From: Streptomyces sp. NBC_01669
GTDB taxonomy: Bacteria > Actinomycetota > Actinomycetes > Streptomycetales > Streptomycetaceae
Length of the DNA: 64,000 bases
NCBI RefSeq assembly: GCF_026339735.1
Contig: NZ_JAPEQG010000001.1
Coordinates: 2,542,001 to 2,606,000, forward strand
Direction: 5' to 3'
A model generated the notes under the pieces. That model did not search any database. It was not told the origin of the DNA and was given only the letters and a program-made list of their open reading frames with translations. Both the position numbers and the translations under genes were made by a program. Position 1 is the first letter of the stretch. Each line of letters begins with the position of its first letter. Of this stretch, positions 35,164 through 44,000 are shown piece by piece.

Positions 35164-35856
35164 TCAGGGCGCGTCGGCCGATGTCTCGTCGGCGGGTTCG
35201 TCGTCAGCGGGTTCGTCAGCCAGTTCTTCGAGGACACGCCAGATCTCCGCGGTGATCCGGGCGGCGGCATCCGCATCGCGCGCCGCGCACGCCTCGATCA
35301 GCCGGTCGTGCAGTCCGGCCGAGCCGTGCGCAGCGCTCTCCGTGCCGAACTGCCGCCATTCCAGGCGCCGGATCAGCGGCGTGTAACGCTCGACGGTGGC
35401 GGCGACGGCGCGATTGCCGCAGGCGGTGACGAGGACGTCGTGCAGCTCGTCGTCGGCGCGCAGCGCGCCCGCGACGTCACCGCCCCGGGTCGCGGCCCGG
35501 AAGCGGCCGTTCGCCGCGCGCATCGCCGTGATGTCCGCGTCGGTGAGCAGGGGTACGGCGGTGCGGGCGGCCAGTTCCTGCATGGCGCGTACGACGGCGG
35601 CGGCGTCGCGTACGTCGCGCGGGACGAGCTGTGTCACCCGCGTATAGCTCTGCGGTTTGCTCTCGACGAGGCCTTCGCCGGTGAGCCGGGACAGGGCGTC
35701 GCGGACCGGGGCACGGGAGAGTCCGAGCCGTTCGGCGAGGTCGGCGTCGCGCACGGACGCGCCGGGTGGGATTTCGCCACGGACGATGGCGTCGCGGATG
35801 GCCCCGTACGCGGTGTCCCGCAACAGAGTCCGTTGGACGGGCCGGAGAGTCTCCAT
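35164..35856 (-). CDS. GntR-family (FCD) regulator next to acdS
   Basis: 230 aa. Winged helix at residues ~15-75 (AIRDAIVRGEIPPGASVRDA, RLGLSRAPVRDALSRLTGEG) and an all-helical FCD ligand domain (ELHDVLVTACGNRAV, GLHDRLIEACAARDADAAAR). The C-terminus is an acidic repeat (ADEPADDEPADE). With acdS 72 bp downstream it is probably the local regulator of ACC use. A palindrome lies 6 bp before its start. Confidence 0.9.
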   Translation of the reverse strand: METLRPVQRTLLRDTAYGAIRDAIVRGEIPPGASVRDADLAERLGLSRAPVRDALSRLTGEGLVESKPQSYTRVTQLVPRDVRDAAAVVRAMQELAARTAVPLLTDADITAMRAANGRFRAATRGGDVAGALRADDELHDVLVTACGNRAVAATVERYTPLIRRLEWRQFGTESAAHGSAGLHDRLIEACAARDADAAARITAEIWRVLEELADEPADDEPADETSADAP

Positions 35857-35861
35857 GAACT

Positions 35862-35876
35862 GACATGTTAGATGTC
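35862..35876. promoter_or_regulatory. Candidate GntR autoregulatory operator
   Basis: Inverted repeat GACAT-GTTAG-ATGTC 6-20 bp upstream of the regulator ATG. On the minus strand it contains TAACAT, a possible -10 element of a nearly leaderless message, so binding would block transcription. Confidence 0.55.
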
Positions 35877-36171
35877 TGTGAGCTCTCGACTCAAGAGTCC
35901 GGACCCCGGGCCCGATGTCATGTGCTGTGCACAACGGCCGGCGCCCGGCGACGGGCGCCGGCCCCCGGCGTTCCGCTTTGCCACCCCTTTGCAGGTACCG
36001 CCGCGGTGAAAGCACACTCGAATGAGGCGACGCGTCCGTGGCCGCATAAGCTCATCCCGGGCAACGCCGAAAAACGTTGCCCCGTTGTTTGCCCGGCAAG
36101 CTGAGGAAAGAGTGTGAGCAGGGTGTTTTCGCAGGTCAGCCGGACGACCAGGACTGCGAGGTAGGCGCAAG
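35877..36171. other. Divergent promoter region of the GntR and trkA genes
   Basis: About 295 bp (315 bp gene to gene). GC-rich with a hairpin-prone stretch near 35.94-35.97 kb (CGCCCGGCGACGGGCG) and a slightly AT-richer part near 36.0-36.1 kb, likely the trkA promoter. GAGGT lies about 11 bp before the GTG at 36,172. Confidence 0.5.
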
Positions 36172-36840
36172 GTGCACATCGTCATCATGGGCTGCGGGCG
36201 AGTAGGAGCCGCTCTCGCGCAGACCCTGGAACAGCAGGGGCACACAGTCGCCGTGATCGACCAGGACCCCACGGCGTTCCGGCGCCTCGGGTCCGGATTC
36301 GGCGGACGGCGGGTCACCGGCGTCGGTTTCGACCAGGACACCCTCCGTGAGGCGGGGATCGAGGAAGCCGGTGCGTTCGCCGCGGTGAGCAGCGGCGACA
36401 ACTCGAACATCATCGCCGCCCGGGTGGCCCGCGAGATGTTCGGCATCGAGAACGTCGCGGCGCGGATCTACGACCCGCGGCGTGCCGAGGTCTACCAGCG
36501 GCTCGGCATCCCCACGGTCGCCACCGTGCGCTGGACCGCGGACCAGATGCTGCGGCGGCTGCTGCCGTCGGGGGCCGAGCCCCTGTGGCGCGACCCGAGC
36601 GGTGGTGTTCAGCTCGCAGAGGTGCACACCACGCCGTCGTGGATCGGGCACAAGATCAGCACGCTGCAGGAGGAGACGGGCGTCCGCGTGGCGTTCCTCA
36701 CCCGACTGGGCGAAGCCATACTGCCTTCGTCGCAGACGGTGCTGCAGGAGGGCGACCTCGTCCACGTGATGATGCGTACGGACGAGATCGCGAAGGTCGA
36801 GGCGGCCTTTGCCGAGGGTCCTGAGGAGGGCGGTCACTGA
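36172..36840 (+). CDS. trkA: TrkA/CeoB-type potassium uptake regulatory protein
   Basis: 222 aa RCK protein: N-terminal NAD-binding fold MHIVIMGCGRVGAALAQTLE with IDQDPTAFRRL, and a C-terminal TrkA_C domain (VQLAEVHTTPSWIGHKIS, GDLVHVMMRTDEIAKVE). It gates or regulates a Trk/Ktr potassium channel. Start is a GTG. It overlaps the next gene by one base (TGATG); the order APC - trkA - trkA - DUF3159 is shared with mycobacterial ceoBC. Confidence 0.92.
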   Translation: MHIVIMGCGRVGAALAQTLEQQGHTVAVIDQDPTAFRRLGSGFGGRRVTGVGFDQDTLREAGIEEAGAFAAVSSGDNSNIIAARVAREMFGIENVAARIYDPRRAEVYQRLGIPTVATVRWTADQMLRRLLPSGAEPLWRDPSGGVQLAEVHTTPSWIGHKISTLQEETGVRVAFLTRLGEAILPSSQTVLQEGDLVHVMMRTDEIAKVEAAFAEGPEEGGH

Positions 36841-37517
36841 TGCGTGTCGCGATTGCCGGGGCCGGCGCGGTGGGCCGTTCCATCGCGGGCGAGCTGCTGG
36901 AGAACGGCCACGAGGTGCTGCTCGTGGACAAGGCGCCGACCGCCATCTCGGTGGAGCGGGTGCCGATGGCCGAGTGGCTGCTCGCGGACGCCTGCGAGAT
37001 CACCTCGCTGGACGAGGCGGCGCTCCAACGGTGCAATGTCGTGATCGCCGCGACCGGCGACGACAAGGTGAACCTGGTCGTCTCGCTGCTCGCCAAGACG
37101 GAGTACGGCGTGCCGCGGGTCGTCGCCCGGGTCAACAACCCGAAGAACGAGTGGTTGTTCAACGAGTCGTGGGGCGTCGATGTCGCGGTCTCCACGCCGC
37201 GTCTGATGTCCGCGCTGGTCGAGGAAGCGGTGAGCGTCGGCGATCTGGTCCGGCTGCTGCGCTTCAGCCACGGCGACGCCAACCTGGTCGAGCTGACGCT
37301 GCCCCCGGAGTCGGCACTCGCCGGTACCCAGGTCGGCGATGTGGCGTGGCCGGAGGACACCTCGCTGGTCACCATCATCCGCGGTACGCGGGTGCTGACG
37401 CCGAGCTCCGAGGAGACGCTGGAGGCCGGTGACGAGCTGCTGTTCGTGGCCGCCCAGGCGCGCGAGGAGCAGCTGGAGGACCTCCTCTCGGTGCGCCGCG
37501 AGATCAGCGGCGGCTGA
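36840..37517 (+). CDS. trkA: TrkA/CeoC-type potassium uptake regulatory protein
   Basis: 225 aa, second RCK protein: RVAIAGAGAVGRSIAGELLE and VDKAPTAISVERVPMAEWLL, RVNNPKNEWLFNESWGVDVA, then TrkA_C (LVELTLPPESALAGTQVGDV). Probably works as a heteromeric pair with the upstream protein. No membrane TrkH/KtrB gene lies in the window, so the channel partner is elsewhere or is the neighbouring APC transporter. Confidence 0.92.
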   Translation: MRVAIAGAGAVGRSIAGELLENGHEVLLVDKAPTAISVERVPMAEWLLADACEITSLDEAALQRCNVVIAATGDDKVNLVVSLLAKTEYGVPRVVARVNNPKNEWLFNESWGVDVAVSTPRLMSALVEEAVSVGDLVRLLRFSHGDANLVELTLPPESALAGTQVGDVAWPEDTSLVTIIRGTRVLTPSSEETLEAGDELLFVAAQAREEQLEDLLSVRREISGG

Positions 37518-37542
37518 CGGCAGCCGTCCCGTATTCCTGTAC

Positions 37543-37589
37543 GCCGAAGGGGCCCGGAACCGTGCGTAACGGTTCCGGGCCCCTTCGGC
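37543..37589. terminator. Bidirectional terminator between trkA and DUF3159 genes
   Basis: Near-perfect 21-bp stem (arms from GCCGAAGGGGCCCGG at 37,543 to CCGGGCCCCTTCGGC at 37,589) with loop GCGTA. It lies between convergent genes. Confidence 0.9.
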
Positions 37590-37602
37590 TGTCGCGGGCC
37601 GG

Positions 37603-38364
37603 TCAGACCTCGTGGTGGCGGACGGCCGCAGCGGCTTCCGCCTTGCGGGCCTTTTCGGCCTCCTCCTCCGCCTCCATCTCGGCGAAGACGTCGATCGGCG
37701 GCGGCGCCTTTGCGAGGAAGACCCAGGTCAGATACACCGCGAGCAGGAACGGCGGGATCTTCAGGGCGACCAGGACCCAGCCGAGCTGCGCGGTGTCGGC
37801 CCACCAGTAGAGCGGGAAGAGGATCGCGCACTTGGCGAGCAGGATCAGCCCCCAGGCCCAGCTGGCCTTGGCGTACGCCTTCTTGCGGCCGGGGTTCCTG
37901 GTACGCCAGGAGAGGTTCTCCTTGAAGACCGGGCCCAGTATCAGGCCGATCAGCGGCACCCCTGCGAGGGTCGTGACGAGGTACGCGAGGGCCAGACCCA
38001 GCGTGTAGAGCATGCCGGGCAGGTAGAAGTCCTTGGCGTTGCCCGTCATCATCGCGAAGACCACGCCGAAGGCGACGCCGAAGACCCCGCTGAAGGCGTG
38101 CTTGACGGTGTCCTTGCGGATCAGTCGTACGGCGACGAGGACCAGGGACACGACCAGCGCCGCGATGGCCGAGATGTGCAGGTCCTTGTTGACGGTGAAG
38201 ATCGTGACGAAGAGCAGCCCGGGAAGGACTGTCTCCACCATGCCCCGGATGCCGCCGAATGCCTCGAAGAGGGCGGCTTCGGTGACCGCCTTGGCGTCGG
38301 CCTCCTGCTGGGCGGTCGGGTTGGTGCGGTCCGTGTCGGACGTCGGCTTGTCGAGAGACGTCAC
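37603..38364 (-). CDS. DUF3159 membrane protein
   Basis: 253 aa with about six membrane helices (ETVLPGLLFVTIFTVNK, ISAIAALVVSLVLVAVRLI, MLYTLGLALAYLVTTLAGVP) between an N-terminal acidic region (FEAFGGIRGM) and a charged Glu/Ala/Lys C-terminus. It matches the actinobacterial DUF3159 family (Rv2693c type). Start is a GTG with GGAG 7 bp upstream. Function unknown; conserved next to potassium regulators. Confidence 0.88.
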   Translation of the reverse strand: MTSLDKPTSDTDRTNPTAQQEADAKAVTEAALFEAFGGIRGMVETVLPGLLFVTIFTVNKDLHISAIAALVVSLVLVAVRLIRKDTVKHAFSGVFGVAFGVVFAMMTGNAKDFYLPGMLYTLGLALAYLVTTLAGVPLIGLILGPVFKENLSWRTRNPGRKKAYAKASWAWGLILLAKCAILFPLYWWADTAQLGWVLVALKIPPFLLAVYLTWVFLAKAPPPIDVFAEMEAEEEAEKARKAEAAAAVRHHEV

Positions 38365-38367
38365 CGG

Positions 38368-38775
38368 CTACTCCTTGCCGAGCGGTCGGAGTTCGTATTT
38401 GGGGTTGAACAGCACCCGGCGCCCGTGACTCATGGCGATCCGGCCCGAGGCGATGAGCTTGCGGCCCGGCTCAATGCCCACGATGGAGCGCCGGCCCAGC
38501 CAGACCACGTCGAGCGGTGCGGTGCCGTCGAAGAGCTCCGCCTCCAGGGCGGGCACTCCGGCGCGCGGCCGCAGGGTGACGGTCCGCAACGTACCAGTCA
38601 CCTTGACGATCTGGCGGTCGGTGCAGTCGGAGATCCGCGTGCAACCCGATGCCTGCGAGTCCTCCTGCAGCTCCTCCGACTCCAGGTCCTGCTGGGAGCT
38701 GGACAGCCGGTCGAGCATCCGGCGGAAGCGGCCGGCCGGCCTCTCCGCCTTCTCGGGACGTGGAACAGCACTCAT
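38368..38775 (-). CDS. OB-fold nucleic-acid-binding-like protein
   Basis: 135 aa. N-terminal helical part (GRFRRMLDRLSSSQQDLESE), then a single OB fold: QIVKVTGTLRTVTLRPRAGV, LDVVWLGRRSIVGIEPGRKL, RRVLFNPKYELRPL. Homologues (Rv2694c type) keep this place upstream of DUF3159. The ATG at 38775 has only TACCCT upstream and no binding site, so it is probably leaderless. Three bases separate it from the DUF3159 start. Confidence 0.85.
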   Translation of the reverse strand: MSAVPRPEKAERPAGRFRRMLDRLSSSQQDLESEELQEDSQASGCTRISDCTDRQIVKVTGTLRTVTLRPRAGVPALEAELFDGTAPLDVVWLGRRSIVGIEPGRKLIASGRIAMSHGRRVLFNPKYELRPLGKE

Positions 38776-38914
38776 ACCCGAAGGGTACCGGGCCACGGCG
38801 GTCCGGGCGGATGTCCGTTCTCTCACTCGAACGGGCTGTCCGGTACGGCCCGTTCTTGACGTCCGTCCGGTACGCGCGGGGCGCCGACCGCCGTCGATCC
38901 GGTGCGCTCGGGCA

Positions 38915-39607
38915 TCAGCCGCGTTCGAAGCGGTAGCCCATGCCCGGCTCGGTGACGAAGTGCCGGGGGTGCGAGGGATCCGCCTCCAGCTTGCGTCGGA
39001 GCTGTGCCATGTAGACCCGCAGATAGTTAGTCTCGGTGCCGTAGGAGGGCCCCCACACCTCCTGCAGCAGCTGCTTCTGGCTGACCAGACGGCCGCTGTT
39101 GCGGACCAGGACCTCCAGCAGATGCCACTCGGTCGGGGTGAGCCGCACGTCGCGTCCCTCGCGGTGGACCTTCTTCGCCGCCAGGTCGACGGTGAACCCC
39201 TCGGTCTCGACCATCACGACGTCGTCGGCGCCGTCCTGGCCGACCGGCTCGGCCCGCCGTACCGAGGCGCGCAGCCGGGCCAGCAGCTCGTCCATGCCGA
39301 ACGGCTTGGTGACGTAGTCGTCGGCCCCGGCGTCCAGCGCCTCGACCTTCTCGTCGGAGGTGTGGCGGGCGGAGAGCACCAGGATCGGCACCCGGGTCCA
39401 GCCGCGCAGCCCCTTGATCACCTCGACGCCGTCCATGTCCGGCAGCCCGAGGTCGAGGACGACGACATCGGGGTGGCGCGCGGCGGCGAGCTGCAGGGCG
39501 GTCGCACCGTCGGGCGCGGCGTCCACCTCGTACTTGCGCGCCTTCAGGTTGATCACGAGGGCGCGTACGATCTGCGGCTCGTCGTCGACCACAAGCACCC
39601 GGGTCAT
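38915..39607 (-). CDS. kdpE: Response regulator KdpE
   Basis: 230 aa OmpR/PhoB-type regulator. Receiver domain: VLVVDDEPQIVRALVINLKA, phospho-acceptor in VVVLDLGLPDMDGVEV, and VTKPFGMDELLARLR. C-terminal winged helix: HLLEVLVRNSGRLVSQKQLL, NYLRVYMAQLRRKLE, TEPGMGYRF. It activates kdpFABC at low potassium. Lies 52 bp after kdpD on the same strand. Confidence 0.95.
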   Translation of the reverse strand: MTRVLVVDDEPQIVRALVINLKARKYEVDAAPDGATALQLAAARHPDVVVLDLGLPDMDGVEVIKGLRGWTRVPILVLSARHTSDEKVEALDAGADDYVTKPFGMDELLARLRASVRRAEPVGQDGADDVVMVETEGFTVDLAAKKVHREGRDVRLTPTEWHLLEVLVRNSGRLVSQKQLLQEVWGPSYGTETNYLRVYMAQLRRKLEADPSHPRHFVTEPGMGYRFERG

Positions 39608-39659
39608 CGCGGACCTGCCTTTCTGCTGTACGGAACTGCTGACTGAGGCGGTACGGACT

Positions 39660-42203
39660 TCATGAGGCGACCTGCGCCGGCAGGTCGGGGCCGACCGGAA
39701 CGTATCCCGACACCGCCTTGAGCGTCAGGACCATGGTCATGCCACCGCCGGGGGTGTCCTCGGCTCCGAGGGTGCCGCCCATGGACTCCACGAAGCCGCG
39801 GGCGACGGCGAGTCCGAGACCGACCCCGGCGCCGCGCGGGGCGTCGCCGTAACGCTGGAACGGCTCGAAGATCCGCTCCTTGCCCTCGTCGGGGACGCCG
39901 GGCCCGCGGTCGGCCACCCGTAGCTCGACCCGGGAGCCCAGCGCGCTGGCGGCCACCGTGACGCGTTCCCCGTCGGGGCTGTACTTGACGGCGTTCTCGA
40001 CGATGTTGGCGACGGCCCGCTCCAGCAGTCCCGGGTCGACGGCGACCATCGGCAGCGACTCCGGGATGTCCAGGTCGACGCTGTCCTCCGGTACGCCTCC
40101 GAGCGCCATCGGGACCACCTCGTCGAGGTCGATCTCGCGGATCAGCGGGGTGACGGTGCCGGTCTGCAGCCGGGACATGTCGAGGAGATTGCCGACCAGG
40201 TGGTCGAGGCGGTCGGCGCCGGCCTCGATGCCTTCCAGGAGCTCCGCCCGGTCCTCGTCGGACCAGGCGACATCGTCGGAGCGCAGTGAGCTGACGGCGG
40301 CCTTGATGGCGGCCAGCGGGGTCCGCAGGTCATGGCTGACTGCGGCCAGCAGCGCGGTCCGTATCCGGTTGCCCTCGGCAAGCCGGCGGGCCTCCTCCGC
40401 CTCCCCGATCAGTCGCTGCCGGTCGAGTACGACGGCGGCCTGAGCGGCGAACGCGCCGAGCACGCGACGGTCCTCGGCGGGCAGCACCCGGCCGGACAGC
40501 GCGAGCGCCATGTGGTCGCCCACGGGCATGTCCACATCGGCGTCCTCCGGACGGGCGACCGGCCCGGGGCCGACGCTGCCCGCACAGGTCCACGGGTCGA
40601 CGTCGCTCTTCCGCTCCAGCAGCGCCACGGACTCCATCGCGAAGGTCTCGCGGACCCGCTCCAGCAGGGCGTCCAGCGTCGTCTCACCGCGCAGGACACT
40701 GCCCGCGAGGAACGAGAGGATCTCGGACTCGGCGCGCAGCCGGGCCGCCTGATGGGTACGGCGGGCCGCCAGATCGACGACGGAGGCCACCGCCACCGCG
40801 ACCGCGAAGAAGATCACGATGGCGACGAAGTTCCTCGGATCCTGAACCGTCAGGGTGTGGGTCGGTGGGGTGAACCAGTAGTTCAGCAGCAGGGAGCCGA
40901 CGGCCGCCGAGGCGAGGGCGGGCAGCAGCCCGCCGATCAGGGCTGCGGCAACGGTCATGAAGAGGAAGAGCAGGACGTCGTTGGCGAGCCCCGGGCCATC
41001 CTTCAGGCCGGTGAGCAGCACCGTGAGGAGGGCCGGGCCGCCGACCCCGACCAGCCAGCCCCAGACGATCCGGGCCCGGCCCAGCCGGGCGCCGCGGGCG
41101 ATCGGCAGTCCGCGGCCCTTGGCGACCTCTTCGTGCGTGACGATGTGGACATCGAGGTCGGGGCCGGACTCGCGGGCGACGGTGGCTCCGACGCCGGGTC
41201 CGTAGATGTACTGCCAGGCCTTGCGGCGGCTGGAGCCGAGCACGATCTGGGTGGCGTTGACACCGCGGGCGAATTCGAGGAGCGCCGAGGGTATGTCGTC
41301 GCCGATGACGTGGTGGAACGTACCGCCGAGGTCCTCGACGAGGGTGCGCTGGACGGTGAGTTCCTTGGGCGACGCGGAGGTCAGTCCGTCGCTGCGGGCG
41401 ATGTAGACGGCGAGGATCTCGCTGCCGGAGCCCTTGGCGGCCATGCGGGATGCGCGGCGGATCAGCGTACGACCCTCGGGGCCGCCGGTGAGTCCGACGA
41501 CGATGCGTTCACGGGCCTGCCAGGTGGAGCGGATGTTGTGTTCGCCGCGGTACGCCTGGAGGTACTCGTCGACCCGGTCGGCGACCCAGAGGAGGGCGAG
41601 CTCGCGCAGGGCGGTGAGGTTGCCCGGGCGGAAGTAGTTGGACAGGGACGCGTCGATCCGGTCCGGCTTGTAGATGTTGCCGTGGGCCATCCGACGGCGC
41701 AGCGCCTGCGGCGACATGTCGACCAGTTCGAGCTGGTCGGCGCGGCGGACGACCTCGTCGGGGACGGTCTCGCGCTGCTGTACGCCCGTTATCGACTCGA
41801 CGACGTCGCCCAGCGACTCCAGGTGCTGGATGTTGACGGTGGAGATGACGTCGATGCCGGCCTGGAGGAGTTCCTCGACGTCCTGCCAGCGCTTGGCGTT
41901 GCGCGAGCCCGGCACATTGGTGTGGGCCAGTTCGTCCACCAGGGCGACGGCCGGGGCGCGTTCCAGGACCGCGTCGACGTCCATCTCGGTGAAGACGGCG
42001 GACCGGTACTCGATCTCGCGGCGCCGGATCTGTTCCAGGCCGTGCAGCATGACCTCGGTGCGCGGCCGGTCGTGGTGCTCCACGAACGCCACGACGCAGT
42101 CGGTGCCCCGCTCCACCCTGCGATGGGCCTCGGAGAGCATCGCGTACGTCTTGCCGACGCCCGGTGCCGCACCCAGGTAGATCCGAAGCTTGCCGCGTGC
42201 CAT
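39660..42203 (-). CDS. kdpD: Sensor histidine kinase KdpD
   Basis: 847 aa. N-terminal KdpD domain with Walker A LGAAPGVGKTY (10-20) and VDELAHTNVPGSRNAKRWQD, a universal-stress-protein-like domain (RIVVGLTGGPEGRTLIRRAS), four membrane helices (LLTVLLTGL, LLFLFMTVAAALIGGLLPAL, NFVAIVIFFAVAVAVASVVD), a GAF-like region, H-box AAVSHDLRTPLAAIKAAVSS and ATP-binding NIVENAVKYSPDG, GVGLGLAVARGF. Senses K+ limitation. The ATG at 42203 gives the family start MARGKLRIYLG; earlier codons are not conserved. Confidence 0.95.
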   Translation of the reverse strand: MARGKLRIYLGAAPGVGKTYAMLSEAHRRVERGTDCVVAFVEHHDRPRTEVMLHGLEQIRRREIEYRSAVFTEMDVDAVLERAPAVALVDELAHTNVPGSRNAKRWQDVEELLQAGIDVISTVNIQHLESLGDVVESITGVQQRETVPDEVVRRADQLELVDMSPQALRRRMAHGNIYKPDRIDASLSNYFRPGNLTALRELALLWVADRVDEYLQAYRGEHNIRSTWQARERIVVGLTGGPEGRTLIRRASRMAAKGSGSEILAVYIARSDGLTSASPKELTVQRTLVEDLGGTFHHVIGDDIPSALLEFARGVNATQIVLGSSRRKAWQYIYGPGVGATVARESGPDLDVHIVTHEEVAKGRGLPIARGARLGRARIVWGWLVGVGGPALLTVLLTGLKDGPGLANDVLLFLFMTVAAALIGGLLPALASAAVGSLLLNYWFTPPTHTLTVQDPRNFVAIVIFFAVAVAVASVVDLAARRTHQAARLRAESEILSFLAGSVLRGETTLDALLERVRETFAMESVALLERKSDVDPWTCAGSVGPGPVARPEDADVDMPVGDHMALALSGRVLPAEDRRVLGAFAAQAAVVLDRQRLIGEAEEARRLAEGNRIRTALLAAVSHDLRTPLAAIKAAVSSLRSDDVAWSDEDRAELLEGIEAGADRLDHLVGNLLDMSRLQTGTVTPLIREIDLDEVVPMALGGVPEDSVDLDIPESLPMVAVDPGLLERAVANIVENAVKYSPDGERVTVAASALGSRVELRVADRGPGVPDEGKERIFEPFQRYGDAPRGAGVGLGLAVARGFVESMGGTLGAEDTPGGGMTMVLTLKAVSGYVPVGPDLPAQVAS

Positions 42204-42410
42204 GGCCCCATTGTCTTTCAGAACGGCTGCGGCCGGTGCGGCAGCCGAACTCGAAGCTACCCCGAGAATTTGCGACAAATGGGACGGAGAGTCGGACAGA
42301 AGGCCGAATTGACAGAATTCTGATGCGTCGAACCGGGCCGATTGCCCATATTTCGAAAATGAGCGACAAAAGGTGCCCGGGGCGAACCCGGGTACCCCTC
42401 TCCCCCGCCC

Positions 42411-43160
42411 CTACGCGTACTCGGCGATATGCCCGTCGCTGAGCTCCAGCACCCGGTCCGCCAGCCCCAGCAGCTGCGCATCGTGCGTCGCCACCAGCGC
42501 GGTCACCCCCTCGCTCCGTACCACCGCGCGCAACAGCTCCATCACGGCGAGCCCCGTCTCCGCGTCGAGCTGCCCCGTCGGTTCGTCCGCGATCAGCAGT
42601 GCGGGCCGGTTGGCGAGCGCGCGGGCGATGGCGACGCGCTGCTGCTGGCCGCCCGAGAGCTCGCCGGGCCGCTGCGCACTGTGGTCGCCGAGCCCGACCA
42701 GGGAGAGCAGCAGCGCCACCCGGTCCTCCCGCTCGCGCGGATCCGCCTTGCGCAGCCGCATCGGTACGCCGACGTTCTCCGCGGCGGTCAGGATCGGGAT
42801 CAGGCCGAACGACTGGAAGATGAAGCCGATCCGGTCCCGGCGCAGCTCCAGCAGCCCGTTCTCGCCGAGCTCGGACAGGTCCGTGCCGTCGACGGTGATC
42901 CGGCCGCGGTCGGGGCTGTCGAGGCCGCCGACCAGGTTCAGCAGGGTCGTCTTGCCGGAGCCCGAACGCCCCTTGAGTGCGACGAGCTCGCCACGCGGCA
43001 CGTCGAAGGAGACCCCGCGCAGCGCGTGGACGGCGCCCGCGCCGGTTCCGTACGAGCGGTGCAGGTCCTCGACGCGGACCATCGGCCCGCGGGCCGACTC
43101 CTCGGCGACGGCCGTGCCGCCCTGCCCGCCGGTGCTCTTTACGCCGGTGCTGTCGGTCAT
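42411..43160 (-). CDS. ABC transporter ATP-binding protein (LolD/MacB type)
   Basis: 249 aa. Walker A GRSGSGKTTLLNLV, FIFQSFGLIPILTAAENV, signature LSGGQQQRVAIARAL, Walker B LLIADEPTGQLD and the switch His in VATHDAQLLG. The LolD/MacB class normally pairs with an FtsX-like permease, but none is encoded here. It lies between the kdpC terminator and kdpD, so it may be co-transcribed with kdpDE. The ATG at 43160 follows GGGGGAG. Confidence 0.9.
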   Translation of the reverse strand: MTDSTGVKSTGGQGGTAVAEESARGPMVRVEDLHRSYGTGAGAVHALRGVSFDVPRGELVALKGRSGSGKTTLLNLVGGLDSPDRGRITVDGTDLSELGENGLLELRRDRIGFIFQSFGLIPILTAAENVGVPMRLRKADPREREDRVALLLSLVGLGDHSAQRPGELSGGQQQRVAIARALANRPALLIADEPTGQLDAETGLAVMELLRAVVRSEGVTALVATHDAQLLGLADRVLELSDGHIAEYA

Positions 43161-43245
43161 GCGCTCCCCCATGCGTGGTCGGTCCTCGTCGGCCGCCAGT
43201 ATGTGCATGAGGCAGACGGCCGGGCAATGGCCGGGACCCCCCGCG

Positions 43246-43303
43246 CGGATGTGACGGGTCGCCGTGGTCCCTGCAGCAGGACCACGGCGACCCGTCACAT
43301 CCG
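43246..43303 (-). terminator. Terminator of the kdpFABC operon
   Basis: A perfect 25-bp stem (43,246-43,270 with 43,279-43,303, arms starting CGGATGTGACGGG) around an 8-nt loop, 12 bp after the kdpC stop. One of the longest perfect hairpins in the window. Confidence 0.92.
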
Positions 43304-43315
43304 CCGGCGAAGGGA

Positions 43316-43993
43316 TCAGCCTCCGTTCACCAACTCCTTGAGCGCGATGTTGAGCTGAAGGACGTTGACCCGCGGCTCGCCCACGAAGCCGAGGATCCGG
43401 CCATCGGTGTGCTGCTTCACGAGCTTCTCGACCTGGTCGACGCCGAGGTGGTTCCGCTCGGCGACGCGGCGCACCTGGAGCTGTGCGTAGGCCGGGGAGA
43501 TGTCCGGGTCGAGGCCGGACCCGGAGGAGGTCACGGCGTCCGCCGGCACGTCCGAGGGGCTGACCGGGTGCCCGGGCACGGAGTTGTCCTTGACGACGGC
43601 GGCCTTGGCGTCCGTGACCCAGTCGATCAGGTCCTTGTTGTCGCCGGACCGGTTCGTCGCCCCGGACAGGATCAGCTTGTACTGGGTGTTGACGCTGTTG
43701 GTACCGAGCCCGTTGGACGGGCGCGGCTGGAACCACCTGAGGTCCGGGGCCGGGGTCTCCTGGCCCTTCTTCAGCGGCAGGTCGTAGCGCTGGCCGATCA
43801 GTTCGGAGCCGACGACCTTGCCGTTCGCCGTGATCTCGGAGCCGTTCGCCCTGCCCGGGAAGAGGCCCTGGGCGACGCCGGTGACGGCGAGCGGGTAGAT
43901 CACGCCGCAGACGATCGTGAGGACGAGCAGGGCGCGCAGCCCGGCCCAGAGCAGCCGAACGGTGTTTCCCGCGGAGTTGTTCATGGAGGTCAT
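43316..43993 (-). CDS. kdpC: Potassium-transporting ATPase KdpC subunit
   Basis: 225 aa with one N-terminal membrane helix (LLWAGLRALLVLTIVCGVIYPLAV region) and a periplasmic-type domain: GSELIGQRYDLPLKKGQE, WFQPRPSNGLGTNSVNTQYK, SSGSGLDPDISPAYAQLQVR, and the ending VLQLNIALKEL. It stabilises the KdpFABC complex. Seven bp after kdpB; last gene of the operon before the terminator. Confidence 0.96.
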   Translation of the reverse strand: MTSMNNSAGNTVRLLWAGLRALLVLTIVCGVIYPLAVTGVAQGLFPGRANGSEITANGKVVGSELIGQRYDLPLKKGQETPAPDLRWFQPRPSNGLGTNSVNTQYKLILSGATNRSGDNKDLIDWVTDAKAAVVKDNSVPGHPVSPSDVPADAVTSSGSGLDPDISPAYAQLQVRRVAERNHLGVDQVEKLVKQHTDGRILGFVGEPRVNVLQLNIALKELVNGG

Positions 43994-44000
43994 GGCGCGA

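Noticed and set aside
40332..42323. 663-codon open frame antisense to kdpD
   Set aside because: Shadow frame of kdpD.
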